A stretch of DNA of 64,000 bases from Nonomuraea sp. SBT364 (GTDB lineage: Bacteria > Actinomycetota > Actinomycetes > Streptosporangiales > Streptosporangiaceae). The notes beneath the pieces were generated by a model that did not search any database, was not told where the DNA came from, and saw nothing but the letters and a program-made list of their open reading frames with translations. Shown here piece by piece: positions 8,161 through 18,037 of this stretch. Positions within the stretch are counted from its first letter, which is position 1. Every line of letters begins with the position of its first letter. The stretch is from assembly GCF_001083785.1 (NCBI RefSeq), contig NZ_LAVL01000014.1, positions 43,540-107,539 of the forward strand. Reading direction: 5' to 3'. The translations under genes and the position numbers were made by a program.

Positions 8161-9284
8161 TGCCCGCAGGGCTCTTTCGGGCGTTGCTCACCGTGGCGGG
8201 CGCCGTCGTCGCCATCCTGGTGGCCATCGGCATCAGCAGCGTGGCGATCGTCGCGGCGGGGGCCAACCCCGGTGACGCGCTCGCCGCGTTCTTCAACTTC
8301 GGCGAGACGGACCGGTCGTTCGCCAACGGCCTCGCCCAGATGTTCAACCGGGCCGTGCCGCTGTTCCTGGCGGGTCTGGCGGTGGCCGTCGGCTTCCGGA
8401 TGAACCTCTTCAACATCGGTGTAGAGGGCCAGTATCGGATCGCGGCCGTCTGCGCCGCCTACGTCGGCTCGACGTTCGTCGCGCCGGCCCCGATCCAGAT
8501 CACGGTGATCATCGTGGTGGCGGCGGCCGTGGGCGGCCTCTACGCGCTGATCCCGGCCGTGATGAAGGTGACCCGGGGGGTGAACGAGGTCATCTCCACG
8601 ATCATGCTGAACTACATCGCGATCAACCTGGCGGCCTTCCTCGTCCGCGGGCCCTTCGCCGGCGAGCGGGCCGAAGGACAGCTCACCACGACCACCCCGG
8701 TCTTGCCCGAGTCGGCCTGGTTCCCGAACATGAACTGGCTGCTGGAGGCGATGGGCCTGCCGGCGCCACGCGGTGGCGGGATGTGGGGCTTCCTGCTCGT
8801 CGCCGTCGTGATCGGCGTGGCGCTCTGGGTGGTGCTGGAACGGACCAAGTTCGGCTTCGACGTCAAGGCCAGCGGCCTCAACCCGTCCGCCGCGTTCGCC
8901 TCGGGCATCGGCCCGAAGCGGATGGTGATCTCCGCCATGGTGCTCTCCGGCGCGATCGCGGGCCTGATCGGGCTGCCGGAGATCCTCGGCGACCAGCACG
9001 CCTTCGGCACCAACTTCACCCCCGGCCTCGGCTACCTCGGCATCGCGGTCGCGCTGCTGGGTCGTAACAGCCCCTACGGCATCGCGGTGGCCGCGCTCCT
9101 GTTCGCCTTCCTCGACCGCGCGCAGGGGCCGTTGCAGTTCGCCGACGTGCCGCCCTCCGTGATCACGATCATGCAGGGCACCATCGTGCTCCTGGTGGTC
9201 GTCGCCAACGAGATCACCAGCCGGGTCGCGCTGCGGCGCGAGGAACGGCGCGCGGCGCGACAGCTCGGAAAGGTGAGCGCATGA
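8160..9284 (+). CDS. Nucleoside ABC importer permease 1
   Basis: A 374-residue inner-membrane subunit of the BMP-type (YufP-like) importer, with about nine hydrophobic segments. The loop RMNLFNIGVEGQYRI near residue 80 is the family motif contacting the ATPase. The first base of the ATG is the last base of the ATPase TGA, with GGAG six bases upstream. A GTG three bases earlier is possible but sits too near the ribosome site. The C-terminus is basic and cytoplasmic. Confidence 0.9.
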   Translation: MPAGLFRALLTVAGAVVAILVAIGISSVAIVAAGANPGDALAAFFNFGETDRSFANGLAQMFNRAVPLFLAGLAVAVGFRMNLFNIGVEGQYRIAAVCAAYVGSTFVAPAPIQITVIIVVAAAVGGLYALIPAVMKVTRGVNEVISTIMLNYIAINLAAFLVRGPFAGERAEGQLTTTTPVLPESAWFPNMNWLLEAMGLPAPRGGGMWGFLLVAVVIGVALWVVLERTKFGFDVKASGLNPSAAFASGIGPKRMVISAMVLSGAIAGLIGLPEILGDQHAFGTNFTPGLGYLGIAVALLGRNSPYGIAVAALLFAFLDRAQGPLQFADVPPSVITIMQGTIVLLVVVANEITSRVALRREERRAARQLGKVSA

Positions 9285-10558
9285 CCACCCTCGCCGGATC
9301 GAGCAAGATCCGCAAATATCACCTGGCGCTGATCGGCGTCGCGCTGCTCCTCATCCTGATGTCGCTGGTCCGGATCATCGCCGGGACCGACGACATCACC
9401 TCGTCCGGTCTGATCGGGGCCGCGCTGCTGTTCTCGGTGCCGATCGGGCTGGCCGGGCTCGGCGGCCTGTGGGCCGAGCGGGCGGGCGTGGTCAACATCG
9501 GCCTCGAAGGCATGATGGTGCTCGGCACCTGGTTCGCCGGCTGGGCCGGCTACCAGTGGGGGCCGGTGGCCGCGCTGTGCGCCGGGCTGATCGCGGGCGC
9601 GCTCGGCGGCCTGCTGCACGCCATCGCGACCGTCACGTTCGGCGTCGACCACATCATCAGCGGCGTCGCCATCAACCTGCTCGGGCCCGGCGTCACCCGC
9701 TTCCTGTCGGAGGTCCTCTACAAGGAGGGGTCCCCGGCCAACCAGGCGGGCGCCGGCATCACCACCTCGCCGCCGGTCTCGGGTGAGGTGTGGGAGCCCA
9801 GCCTGTGGCCGCTGTCCAGCGGACCCGACTGGCTCGGCTCGCTGGAGAAGACGCACTGGTTCCTGCTCTCCGACGTCGCCGGCATCCTGCGCGGGCTCAC
9901 CCACGAGGTGAACGTGCTGGTCATCCTGGCCGTGCTGATGCTGCCGCTGACGTTCTTCGTGCTCTGGCGCACCGCCTTCGGGCTGCGGCTGCGTTCGGCG
10001 GGCGAGAACCCGTGGGCGGCCGAGTCGCTGGGCGTGAACGTCGTGCGGATCAAGTACCTGGCCGTGGTCATCTCGGGGGCGTTCGCCGGGATGGGCGGCG
10101 TGTTCCTGGTCTTCGTCAGCGACAAGTACGTCGAGGGGCAGTCGCAGGGCCGCGGTTTCATCGGCCTGGCCGCCATGATCTTCGGCAACTGGCGGCCGGG
10201 CGGGCTGGCCACGGGCGCGGGCCTGTTCGGCTACGCCGACGCCCTGCAGCTCCGCAGCCAGGGCGCGGTCACCTCGTTCCTGCTGTTCGGCGCGATCCTG
10301 CTGCTGATCTACCTGATCGTCAGAGCGCGCCGGATGCTGACGAACGGGCAATCCGCCCGCGAGTACACGATGATGGCGGCAGCCGCCGCCGGCCTGGTCG
10401 TGCTCCTCTGGCTGTGGCTGACCGTCGACAAGCTGCCGAACGAGTTCGTCTTCATCACGCCGCACGTGCTCACCCTGCTCGTGCTCCTGGTGGCGTCGCA
10501 GCGCCTGCGCATGCCCAAGGCCGACGGCGTGATCTACCGACGGGGGGACCAGCATTGA
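9281..10558 (+). CDS. Nucleoside ABC importer permease 2
   Basis: A 425-residue membrane protein, the YufQ-like partner of permease 1. The ATPase-contact motif is ERAGVVNIGLEGMM (about 66-79). There is a second conserved segment, FGLRLRSAGENPWAAESLG, about residues 233-251. The start overlaps the previous stop as ATGA. Two extra hydrophobic helices at the C-terminus (about residues 360-410) make it longer than the usual roughly 310-350 residues of this family; their role is unclear. Confidence 0.9.
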   Translation: MTTLAGSSKIRKYHLALIGVALLLILMSLVRIIAGTDDITSSGLIGAALLFSVPIGLAGLGGLWAERAGVVNIGLEGMMVLGTWFAGWAGYQWGPVAALCAGLIAGALGGLLHAIATVTFGVDHIISGVAINLLGPGVTRFLSEVLYKEGSPANQAGAGITTSPPVSGEVWEPSLWPLSSGPDWLGSLEKTHWFLLSDVAGILRGLTHEVNVLVILAVLMLPLTFFVLWRTAFGLRLRSAGENPWAAESLGVNVVRIKYLAVVISGAFAGMGGVFLVFVSDKYVEGQSQGRGFIGLAAMIFGNWRPGGLATGAGLFGYADALQLRSQGAVTSFLLFGAILLLIYLIVRARRMLTNGQSAREYTMMAAAAAGLVVLLWLWLTVDKLPNEFVFITPHVLTLLVLLVASQRLRMPKADGVIYRRGDQH

Positions 10559-10949
10559 GCATCGACTGGGACGCGCTGCGCGCCGAGGCCGCCGAGGCCA
10601 TGCGCCACGCCTACGCGCCCTACTCCAAGTTCCCCGTGGGCGCCGCCGCCCTGGTGGACGACGGGCGGACCGTCACGGGCTGCAACGTGGAGAACGCCTC
10701 CTACGGGGTGGGCCTGTGCGCCGAGTGCGGGCTGGTGTCCGCGCTGCAGGCGTCGGGCGGCGGCAGGCTGGTGGCCTTCACCTGTGTGGACGGCCACGGC
10801 GAGCTGCTCATGCCGTGCGGCCGCTGCCGGCAGTTGCTGTACGAGTTCGGCGGTGACGACCTGCTGGTCGAGACCGTCGACGGGCCGAAGCCGATGGCGC
10901 AGATCCTGCCCTACGCGTTCGGCCCGGTCGACCTCGACCGGATGGCGTG

Positions 10950-10950
<1 letters not shown>
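10555..10950 (+). CDS. cdd: Cytidine deaminase
   Basis: A 131-residue, homotetramer-size cytidine deaminase converting cytidine and deoxycytidine to uridine and deoxyuridine. It has APYSKFPVGAA (about 17-27), CNVENASYGVGLCAE with the zinc Cys and catalytic Glu (about 43-57), PCGRCRQ with two more zinc cysteines (about 85-91) and the closing ILPYAFGP. The start is a TTG whose last two bases begin the permease TGA (TTGA overlap), preceded by a run of G at 10542-10547. Only this start leaves the family N-terminus intact, so the coupling looks real. Confidence 0.95.
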
Positions 10951-12230
<1,280 letters not shown>

Positions 12231-12290
12231 TGAGGGCGTCAGAAGTGCTCAGGACCACTTGCGGACCGGACGGTGGCGCGGGCATCGCGG

Positions 12291-13496
12291 TCACTCGGCC
12301 AGCGACTCGGCGACCAGCCGCCAGATCTCGGCAGCCAGGGCCATGTTGCCGTTTCGCTGGGCCTGCTCGGCGAGCTCGCGCAGGCCGGCGAGCGCCGCGG
12401 CCTGCTCGCCCTCCAGGAGCAGCACGCGGTTGCGGAGCACGTCGAGCCTGATCCGGTCCTGGTAGGGCAGCAGGTCGTCGAAACCGACCAGCCGGTCCAG
12501 CAGCGCGCGCGCCTCGTCGGCGCGGCCGGTGATGACGGCCATGCGGGCGCGCACCGCCAGCAGCCGCTGCTCGATGGACGGCGCGCCCGCGAACGGCAGG
12601 GCCGCCTGGATTTCCGCCACGCGTCGCTGCGCGGCCTCCGTACGCGGCGGATCGGCCAGCAGGTCCAACCGGGCCGCGCTGATCCGCAGCCTCATCCACA
12701 CCTCCAGGTCGTCCCGGCCGTCGAAGCCTTGGATCGCCCGGTCCATGAGCTCGGCCGCGATGGCGCGGTCGCCCTGGCGGGCACGGACGCTGGCGGCGGT
12801 CCACAGGGCCTGCGCCCACTGCGGTCCGGAGCCCTCCTCGGCCGCCACGGCGAGCAACTCGTCGGTGTGACGCGCGGCGTCGGGGGTCCGCCCGGCCTCG
12901 GCCAGCGCCGAAACCAGGCTGAGCAGCGTCGAGGTCCGCACCCGTACGGGCAGTTTCTCGTTCTTCGCCAGCTCGTAGGCGCGCCCGGCCGCGTCGACGG
13001 CGCCGGTGATCTCACCGGTGTTGCGCATGCAGCGGGACAGCTCGGCCAGAACTCTGGCCTGAAGCTCGGGCAGCCCGATCCCGGCGCTGAGCGTGACCAG
13101 CTCGTCCAGGCACACCCGCTGCTCGGCGTACTCCTGTCTCCGGCGACGCCACTCGGCCACCCGCCAGAGCGCCTGCCAGCGCAGCAGCGGGTCCTCGCCC
13201 TCCGACGCCTTGAGGGCTTCGCTCAGCGTCTCGCCGGCCTCGTCCTGGTCCAGCGCGGTGGCCAGCGTCAGGGTCCGCGCGAGTGAAGTCGCCGTGGTCT
13301 CCGTGAGCTCCGCCGGGCTGATGCCGAGCTGTGCGGCCAGGTGCGCGACGGCCCGCTCGGTGGGCTGCCGCGCGCCGGACTCCAGCCGGGACAGATAGCC
13401 CTGCGACATGCCCTCACCGGCCAGCGCGGCGAGCGTCAGGCCGCGTTCGGTCCTCAGCTGTCTGAGTCGGCGGCCGAAGACTGGTTGCTCCAGCAT
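12291..13496 (-). CDS. XRE-family regulator with TPR-like sensor domain
   Basis: A 401-residue regulator. Residues 8-60 form an XRE helix-turn-helix (RLRQLRTERGLTLAALAGE, then QGYLSRLESGARQP). From about residue 80 to the end is an array of amphipathic helix pairs with alternating Ala/Leu/Arg, typical of TPR-containing actinobacterial regulators that read peptides or protein partners. The ATG at 13496 is chosen because GGGAG precedes it and the helix-turn-helix begins at once. A longer frame exists but adds unstructured sequence. It is divergent from the DUF4097/hydrolase fusion across a spacer full of TTGCCAA half-sites, suggesting autoregulation and control of that gene. Confidence 0.85.
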   Translation of the reverse strand: MLEQPVFGRRLRQLRTERGLTLAALAGEGMSQGYLSRLESGARQPTERAVAHLAAQLGISPAELTETTATSLARTLTLATALDQDEAGETLSEALKASEGEDPLLRWQALWRVAEWRRRRQEYAEQRVCLDELVTLSAGIGLPELQARVLAELSRCMRNTGEITGAVDAAGRAYELAKNEKLPVRVRTSTLLSLVSALAEAGRTPDAARHTDELLAVAAEEGSGPQWAQALWTAASVRARQGDRAIAAELMDRAIQGFDGRDDLEVWMRLRISAARLDLLADPPRTEAAQRRVAEIQAALPFAGAPSIEQRLLAVRARMAVITGRADEARALLDRLVGFDDLLPYQDRIRLDVLRNRVLLLEGEQAAALAGLRELAEQAQRNGNMALAAEIWRLVAESLAE

Positions 13497-13610
13497 GTCG
13501 TGTCTCCCGGGGCATAGGGGGTTACGCGGTCGAGCGTAGCTCAGTTGCCCAGGAGCGGACAAACTGTTGCCAGATCACTGAGCGACCTGGCGGTCATTTA
13601 GGCAAATTGA

Positions 13611-13630
13611 TTTGGCAAAGAGTTGCCAAA
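13611..13630. promoter_or_regulatory. Perfect inverted-repeat operator within a TTGCCAA cluster
   Basis: TTTGGCAA-AGAG-TTGCCAAA is a perfect 8-bp inverted repeat. Extra half-sites with the same core lie at 13545 (TTGCCC), 13566 (TTGCCA), 13601 (GGCAAA) and 13635 (TGGCAA), all in the divergent spacer. XRE proteins bind such short dyads, and the adjacent regulator is the natural candidate. Confidence 0.7.
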
Positions 13631-13652
13631 AATGTGGCAAGCGGTCTAGCGT
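13623..13652 (+). promoter_or_regulatory. Candidate promoter of the DUF4097/hydrolase gene
   Basis: A -35 TTGCCA (13623-13628) and a -10 TAGCGT (13647-13652) are separated by 18 bases, ending 41 bases before the start codon. The -35 is itself the right half of the inverted repeat, so a bound repressor would block it. Confidence 0.45.
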
Positions 13653-13693
13653 TGCTCTCGTTCGACCGACGACATGCCACACAGGAGCCCCCG

Positions 13694-15451
13694 ATGCAGA
13701 CCTTCAACACCCCCGCCGCGATCGCCGCCGTCCTCGACATCCCCGCCGGGAACATCCGGTTCGCCGCCGCCGACCGCGCCGACACCACCGTCGAGATCCG
13801 CCCCGCCAGCGCCGCCAACAGCCGCGACGTCAAGGCCGCCGAGCGGGCCACGGTCGACTACGCGGGCGGCGTCCTGCGGATCGGGGCCACCGCCGGGAAC
13901 CAGTACTTCGGCCCCTCGGGCTCGATCGACGTGACCGTCCAGCTCCCCACCGGCTCCCGCGTCGAGGTGAAGGCCGCCAGCGCCACGTTCCGGGCCGACG
14001 GACGCCTGGGCGAGGTCGCGTACACCGGCTCGCACGGCGCCATCGAGATCGGCGAGGCCGAGAGCGTCCGCCTCACCACCGACGCGGGCGACGTCACCGT
14101 CGGCCGCCTGGCCGGCGACGCCCGGATCAGCACCGGCAAGGGCGGCGTCCGCGTCACCGAGGCCGAGCGCGGCACGCTCGTGCTGCGCACCGAGGCCGGC
14201 GACATCTCCGTCGGCGCCGCCGCCGGGGTCTCGGCCTCCCTGGACGCCGGGACCTCCTACGGCCGCGTCCACAACTCGCTCAGGAACGCCGGCGACACCC
14301 AGCTCACCATCCATGCCACCACCGCGTACGGCGACATCACCGCCCGCAGCCTCGAAGTCATGACCCCCACCCCGCAGGACCGTCCGGAGCTGCGGGAGAT
14401 CCTGCGGGACATGGCCGACGCCGGTTTCGTCGGGGTGACGCTGCGCGTCAACGACGAGCGCGGCGAGTGGACCGCCGCCGCCGGAGCGGTCGAGCTGGGC
14501 GGCGGCGACGAGCCGTCGGTCGACGGGCACGTCCGGATCGGCAGCAACACCAAGACCTTCACCGCCACCGTGGTGCTGCGGCTCGTCGCCGAGGGCCGGA
14601 TCGCATTGGACTCCCCGGTGTGCGACTACCTGCCCGAGTTCGGGCTGGACGAGCGGATCACCGTACGCATGCTGCTGCAGCACACCAGCGGCGTGTTCAA
14701 CTTCACCGGCGAGTACTACGAGGACGGCACGTTCAGGCCGGGCATCCCGGCCACCGTGGCGGGCCGGGAGTGGGCCGACAAGCGGTACACCACCTACCAG
14801 CCCGAAGAGCTGGTCCGTGTCGCGCTGGCCCTCCCTGCCCGCTTCGAGCCGGGCGCCGACTGGAGCTACTCCAACACCAACTACGTGCTGGCCCGCCTGC
14901 TCATCGAAAGGGTCACCGGCCGCCCGATCGCCGAGGAGATGCGGCGGCTGATCCTGGAGCCGCTCGGGCTGACCGGCACCGTCCAACCCACCAGCGAGAC
15001 CGGCATCCCCGCCCCGCACGTCCACGCCTACTACCGCTACGAGCAGGACGGCCGGGAGACGGTGGTCGACGTCACCGAGCACAACCCGTCCTGGATCTCC
15101 AGCGGCGGCGACATGATCTCCACCACCCGGGACCTGCACACCTTCATCACCGCCCTGCTGACAGGCAAGCTCCTGCCCGACGACCTGCTGGCCGAGATGT
15201 GCACCCCGGAAGCCAAGGCCGGCTACGGTCTCGGCCTCTTCGTCCAGCCGGCGCCCGGCGGCGGCACCCTCATCACCCACAACGGCGGCATGGCCGGCCA
15301 CGCCGCCCTCATGTACAGCACCCCCGACGGCGGCACCACCCTCACCGCCGCACTCGCCTACGTCGACGACCCCGCCATGTCCATGAGCGCGGCCTTCCAG
15401 CAGGCGACGCAGCGCCTCGTCGAGGCGGTGTTCGGCGGCGAGCGGGCCTGA
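13694..15451 (+). CDS. DUF4097 beta-repeat protein fused to a beta-lactamase-type serine hydrolase
   Basis: A 585-residue two-part protein. Residues 1-220 are a DUF4097 (adhesin-like) beta-helix: repeated short strands such as VRLTTDAGDVTVGRL and LVLRTEAGDISVGA. From about residue 225 begins a family S12-type serine hydrolase (D-Ala-D-Ala carboxypeptidase/esterase-like). It has the nucleophile motif SNTKT (about 283-287), the YSN triad (about 397) and a late HNGGMAGH corresponding to the KTG region. Both halves look complete. I recall DUF4097 normally as a separate protein of about 220 residues, so this appears to be a gene fusion. A methionine sits exactly at the junction (14360). There is no signal peptide, so the hydrolase would act in the cytoplasm. 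ATG 13694 is preceded by AGGAG. Confidence 0.85.
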   Translation: MQTFNTPAAIAAVLDIPAGNIRFAAADRADTTVEIRPASAANSRDVKAAERATVDYAGGVLRIGATAGNQYFGPSGSIDVTVQLPTGSRVEVKAASATFRADGRLGEVAYTGSHGAIEIGEAESVRLTTDAGDVTVGRLAGDARISTGKGGVRVTEAERGTLVLRTEAGDISVGAAAGVSASLDAGTSYGRVHNSLRNAGDTQLTIHATTAYGDITARSLEVMTPTPQDRPELREILRDMADAGFVGVTLRVNDERGEWTAAAGAVELGGGDEPSVDGHVRIGSNTKTFTATVVLRLVAEGRIALDSPVCDYLPEFGLDERITVRMLLQHTSGVFNFTGEYYEDGTFRPGIPATVAGREWADKRYTTYQPEELVRVALALPARFEPGADWSYSNTNYVLARLLIERVTGRPIAEEMRRLILEPLGLTGTVQPTSETGIPAPHVHAYYRYEQDGRETVVDVTEHNPSWISSGGDMISTTRDLHTFITALLTGKLLPDDLLAEMCTPEAKAGYGLGLFVQPAPGGGTLITHNGGMAGHAALMYSTPDGGTTLTAALAYVDDPAMSMSAAFQQATQRLVEAVFGGERA

Positions 15452-15456
15452 GCGGG

Positions 15457-15514
15457 TGACGCGGACCCGGGGCCGAAGAGGGGCTAGTCCCTCATCGGTC
15501 CCGGGTCCGCGTCA
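15457..15514. terminator. Strong bidirectional hairpin
   Basis: Arms 15457-15471 (TGACGCGGACCCGGG) and 15500-15514 are perfectly complementary over 15 bp. CCGA/TCGG and GGG/CCC pairs extend the stem into the loop. It begins six bases after the hydrolase stop and is followed by TTA. It should end that transcript. Confidence 0.85.
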
Positions 15515-15552
15515 TTACCGGTTCGGGGGTACATCACCGGGCTTGTTGCTGC

Positions 15553-16104
15553 TTGCGAAAGTCTGCCCTGGTGCCCGGCGTCCGCGCCACGGCGGCGCGG
15601 GCGGTCGAACATCGGCTCGTCGGCGCCCAGGAGTGGAAGACGCTCGTCGTGCCCGCCAAGCGCGCCCTCGTCCACCGGGCCGGGCTGGGGACCGTCGCGT
15701 GGGAGTGGGCGCCCGACTCGCGTGATCACGCGGTCCAAATCGAGATCAACCAGCCCGACGGGCTGCGGTCCACCGTCCTCTACTGCTTCAAGTGCGGGTA
15801 TCCGCCGCCCGGCGCGGTGTCCGGCGTCGCCGCCGGGGACATCGCCCGTACGAACGGCGGCCCGCTCGCCGAACTGGTGGCCGACGCGCAGCTCGCGCCG
15901 GTGCGGGCCCGGTCTGGCGCGCAGGTCGCGCTCGTCAACAGGTACGACGTCCGGCAGACGATGACCGGTGGCCAGCTCATGAAGCTGCCGGCCACGCCCA
16001 ACCCGGCGGGTAGTCAGCGTTCGTGCCGCGCACGGCCGGGCGGTGCGGTTCCGTGGCGCGTGCTCGGGTGTCGAGGGAGAGGGGCGCTCGCCCTCAGGCG
16101 ATGA
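15553..16104 (+). CDS. Hypothetical protein
   Basis: I do not recognise this protein. The frame shows strong G/C third-position bias between about 15598 and 16010, giving a plausible product with EWKTLVVPAKRALVHRAG, QIEINQPDG and a Cys pair in YCFKCGYPPP. After about codon 153 the sequence looks non-coding and rich in Arg/Gly, so the true end or a frameshift may lie there. The start is uncertain: TTG 15553 or GTG 15571, neither with a clear ribosome site. It follows a strong terminator and converges on the marR gene, overlapping it by 11 bases. It could be a remnant of a larger gene. Confidence 0.45.
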   Translation: MRKSALVPGVRATAARAVEHRLVGAQEWKTLVVPAKRALVHRAGLGTVAWEWAPDSRDHAVQIEINQPDGLRSTVLYCFKCGYPPPGAVSGVAAGDIARTNGGPLAELVADAQLAPVRARSGAQVALVNRYDVRQTMTGGQLMKLPATPNPAGSQRSCRARPGGAVPWRVLGCRGRGALALRR

Positions 16105-16480
16105 GGACCGGGGTGTCGTCGAAGATCTCGGCGAGGACGGCGCGCTGGGTGGGCAGCGCGGCCGCGTGCCGGGCGCGGCCCTCCTCGGTGATGCACACGA
16201 ACACGCCGCGCCGGTCGGAGTCGCACGCGCCCCGGCTGACGAGCGCGGCCTTCTCCAGGCGGGCCACCACGCGCGAGAGCGCGCTCTGGCTCAGGTGAAC
16301 CTCGTCGCACAGCTCCTGGATGCGCAGCTTCCTGTCGTGGTGGACCATCTGGTCAAGCACCTCGAACTCGCTGGGCCCCAGGCCGTGCTTGTCGCCCAGC
16401 TCCCGCTCCAGCATGCACATCGCCTTGGCGTGTTTCGCCAGGACGTAATGCCAGGTGCCGACCACGTGCGCCTCGTCCAT
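16094..16480 (-). CDS. MarR-family transcriptional regulator
   Basis: A 128-residue MarR protein. The winged helix is visible: the recognition region LRIQELCDEVHLSQSALSRVVARLEK (split over about residues 47-72) and the wing with SDRRGVFVCITEEG (about 84-97). The start at 16480 gives the usual short N-terminal dimerisation helix. An upstream in-frame ATG would run the protein through the operator and is unlikely. There is no clear Shine-Dalgarno. It is divergent from an MFS efflux gene across 87 bases carrying overlapping dyads, the classic self-regulated efflux layout. Confidence 0.88.
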   Translation of the reverse strand: MDEAHVVGTWHYVLAKHAKAMCMLERELGDKHGLGPSEFEVLDQMVHHDRKLRIQELCDEVHLSQSALSRVVARLEKAALVSRGACDSDRRGVFVCITEEGRARHAAALPTQRAVLAEIFDDTPVLIA

Positions 16481-16524
16481 GTCGCGGAGATTACCACTTG
16501 GCGAAAAATCATGCAACGGAATTA

Positions 16525-16552
16525 AATGCGCTTGCATTAGATGCGGGTGCAT
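16525..16552. promoter_or_regulatory. Overlapping MarR-type operators
   Basis: AATGC-GCTT-GCATT (16525-16538) and ATGC-GGGT-GCAT (16541-16552) are adjacent inverted repeats. A wider pair, ATGCAA (16511) and TTGCAT (16532), overlaps them. All lie between the divergent marR and MFS genes, 16 bases or more before the MFS start. Confidence 0.7.
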
Positions 16553-16567
16553 GTATTGTTCTGCTCC

Positions 16568-17971
16568 ATGTCCTCTTCCTCATCCCGCTGGAGCGCGCTC
16601 GCCGTGCTCTGTGCAGTGATCTTCCTTGACGCCCTGGACGTGTCGATGGTCGGCGTCGCGCTGCCGTCCATCCAGCACGAACTCGGGCTCTCCACCTCTT
16701 CTCTGCAGTGGGTTGTCAGCGGCTACGTGCTCGGATACGGCGGTCTTCTCCTGCTCGGGGGCAGGACCGCCGATCTGCTGGGGCGGCGCAGGGTGTTCCT
16801 GGTCGCACTGGCGGTGTTCGCTGTCGCGTCGTTGCTGGGTGGCCTGGTGGACGACGGCGCGCTGCTGATCGCGGCCCGCTTCGTCAAGGGCGTGGGCGCG
16901 GCCTTCACCGCGCCGGCCGCGTTGTCGATCATCACGACCACGTTCCCCGAGGGACCGCTGCGCAACAAGGCACTGAGCATCTTCACCGCCTGCGGCGCCA
17001 GCGGCTACTCCCTCGGGCTGGTGTTCTCCGGACTGCTCACCCAGCTCGACTGGCGCTACACGATGCTGATGCCGGTGCCGGTCGCCGTCATCGCGCTGAT
17101 CGCCGCGATCAAGGTGCTGCCGCGCAACGCCGAGGAGCGCGCCGAGGGCGGCCACGACCTGATCGGCGCCACGCTGATCACCGCGTCGATGCTGCTGCTC
17201 GTCTTCACCGTGGTCCAGGCCCCCGAGGCCGGCTGGACCTCCGCGCGCACGATCGGCTCCCTGGTCGCCGTCGCCGCCCTGTTCGGGCTGTTCGTGCTGA
17301 CCGAGCTCAGGCTCAGGCACCCGCTGGTGCGCCTGGGCATCCTGCGCTCCGGCCCGCTGGTGCGGGCCAACATCGGGCTGGTCGTCCTCATGGGCTCGTA
17401 CGTGGCCTTCCAGTTCGTGGCCATGCAGTACTTCCAGAACCTGCTCGGCTGGTCCGCGCTCGGCACCGCGCTGGCGTTCCTGCCGGCGGGACTCCTGGTG
17501 GCGGTCACCTCGACCAAGATGGGCGACCTCGCCGACCGGTTCGGCACCGGCAAGCTCATCGTGGTCGGCGCGGCCGCGCTCGCCGGCGGCTACGCGATGT
17601 TCCTCGGCATCTCCAATACGCCCAGCCTCTACGGCCTGGTGATCCCCGGCATGGTGCTGCTCGGCATCGCGTTCGCGCTGTCGTTCCCGGCGCTGAACAT
17701 CCAGGCCACCAACGGCGTCCCCGACGACGAGCAGGGGCTCGCCTCCGGGCTGCTCAACACCTCCGGCCAGGTGGGCGGCGCGATCGTGCTGGCCGTGGTC
17801 ACCGCGGTGCTCACCTCGGGCGGCGGCGAGATCTCCATCGGCTCGCTGCGCGCGGCCATCCTGGTCTCGCTGGTGCTGGCCCTGGCCGGGCTGGCCATCG
17901 CGGCCACCGGCCTGCGCTCGCGCAAGGCGGTGCCCGCCGCCTCCGAGGCGAAGGCGTACGAGACCGTGTGA
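16568..17971 (+). CDS. MFS drug efflux transporter (DHA2/EmrB-QacA type)
   Basis: A 467-residue proton-coupled exporter of the DHA2 group with about 13-14 hydrophobic helices. Helix 1 carries DALDVSMVGVALPSIQ, the position of motif D1 (usually LD.TIVNVALP). Motif A is seen as GGRTADLLGRRR (about 70-81), and motif C as GASGYSLGLVFSGLL (about 141-155). The ATG at 16568 directly follows the operator cluster without a ribosome site, so the mRNA may be leaderless. An earlier in-frame ATG at 16541 lies inside the operators. Control by the divergent MarR protein is likely; the drug or metabolite exported is unknown. Confidence 0.88.
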   Translation: MSSSSSRWSALAVLCAVIFLDALDVSMVGVALPSIQHELGLSTSSLQWVVSGYVLGYGGLLLLGGRTADLLGRRRVFLVALAVFAVASLLGGLVDDGALLIAARFVKGVGAAFTAPAALSIITTTFPEGPLRNKALSIFTACGASGYSLGLVFSGLLTQLDWRYTMLMPVPVAVIALIAAIKVLPRNAEERAEGGHDLIGATLITASMLLLVFTVVQAPEAGWTSARTIGSLVAVAALFGLFVLTELRLRHPLVRLGILRSGPLVRANIGLVVLMGSYVAFQFVAMQYFQNLLGWSALGTALAFLPAGLLVAVTSTKMGDLADRFGTGKLIVVGAAALAGGYAMFLGISNTPSLYGLVIPGMVLLGIAFALSFPALNIQATNGVPDDEQGLASGLLNTSGQVGGAIVLAVVTAVLTSGGGEISIGSLRAAILVSLVLALAGLAIAATGLRSRKAVPAASEAKAYETV

Positions 17972-17996
17972 CGTGCCGGTCCATGCCGATCCGTTA

Positions 17997-18012
17997 GCGC
18001 GCGCTTCGCGCG
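17997..18012. terminator. Short GC-rich hairpin after the MFS gene
   Basis: CGCGCG-CTT-CGCGCG forms a 6-bp stem 26 bases after the MFS stop, without a T tract. Weak evidence for termination before the lipoprotein gene. Confidence 0.35.
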
Positions 18013-18037
18013 GCCGTCCCCGGGGCATCTGGGTGGC

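Noticed and set aside
15484..15738. A minus-strand frame after the hydrolase
   Set aside because: It runs through the terminator stem and opposes a better-biased frame; no family resemblance.
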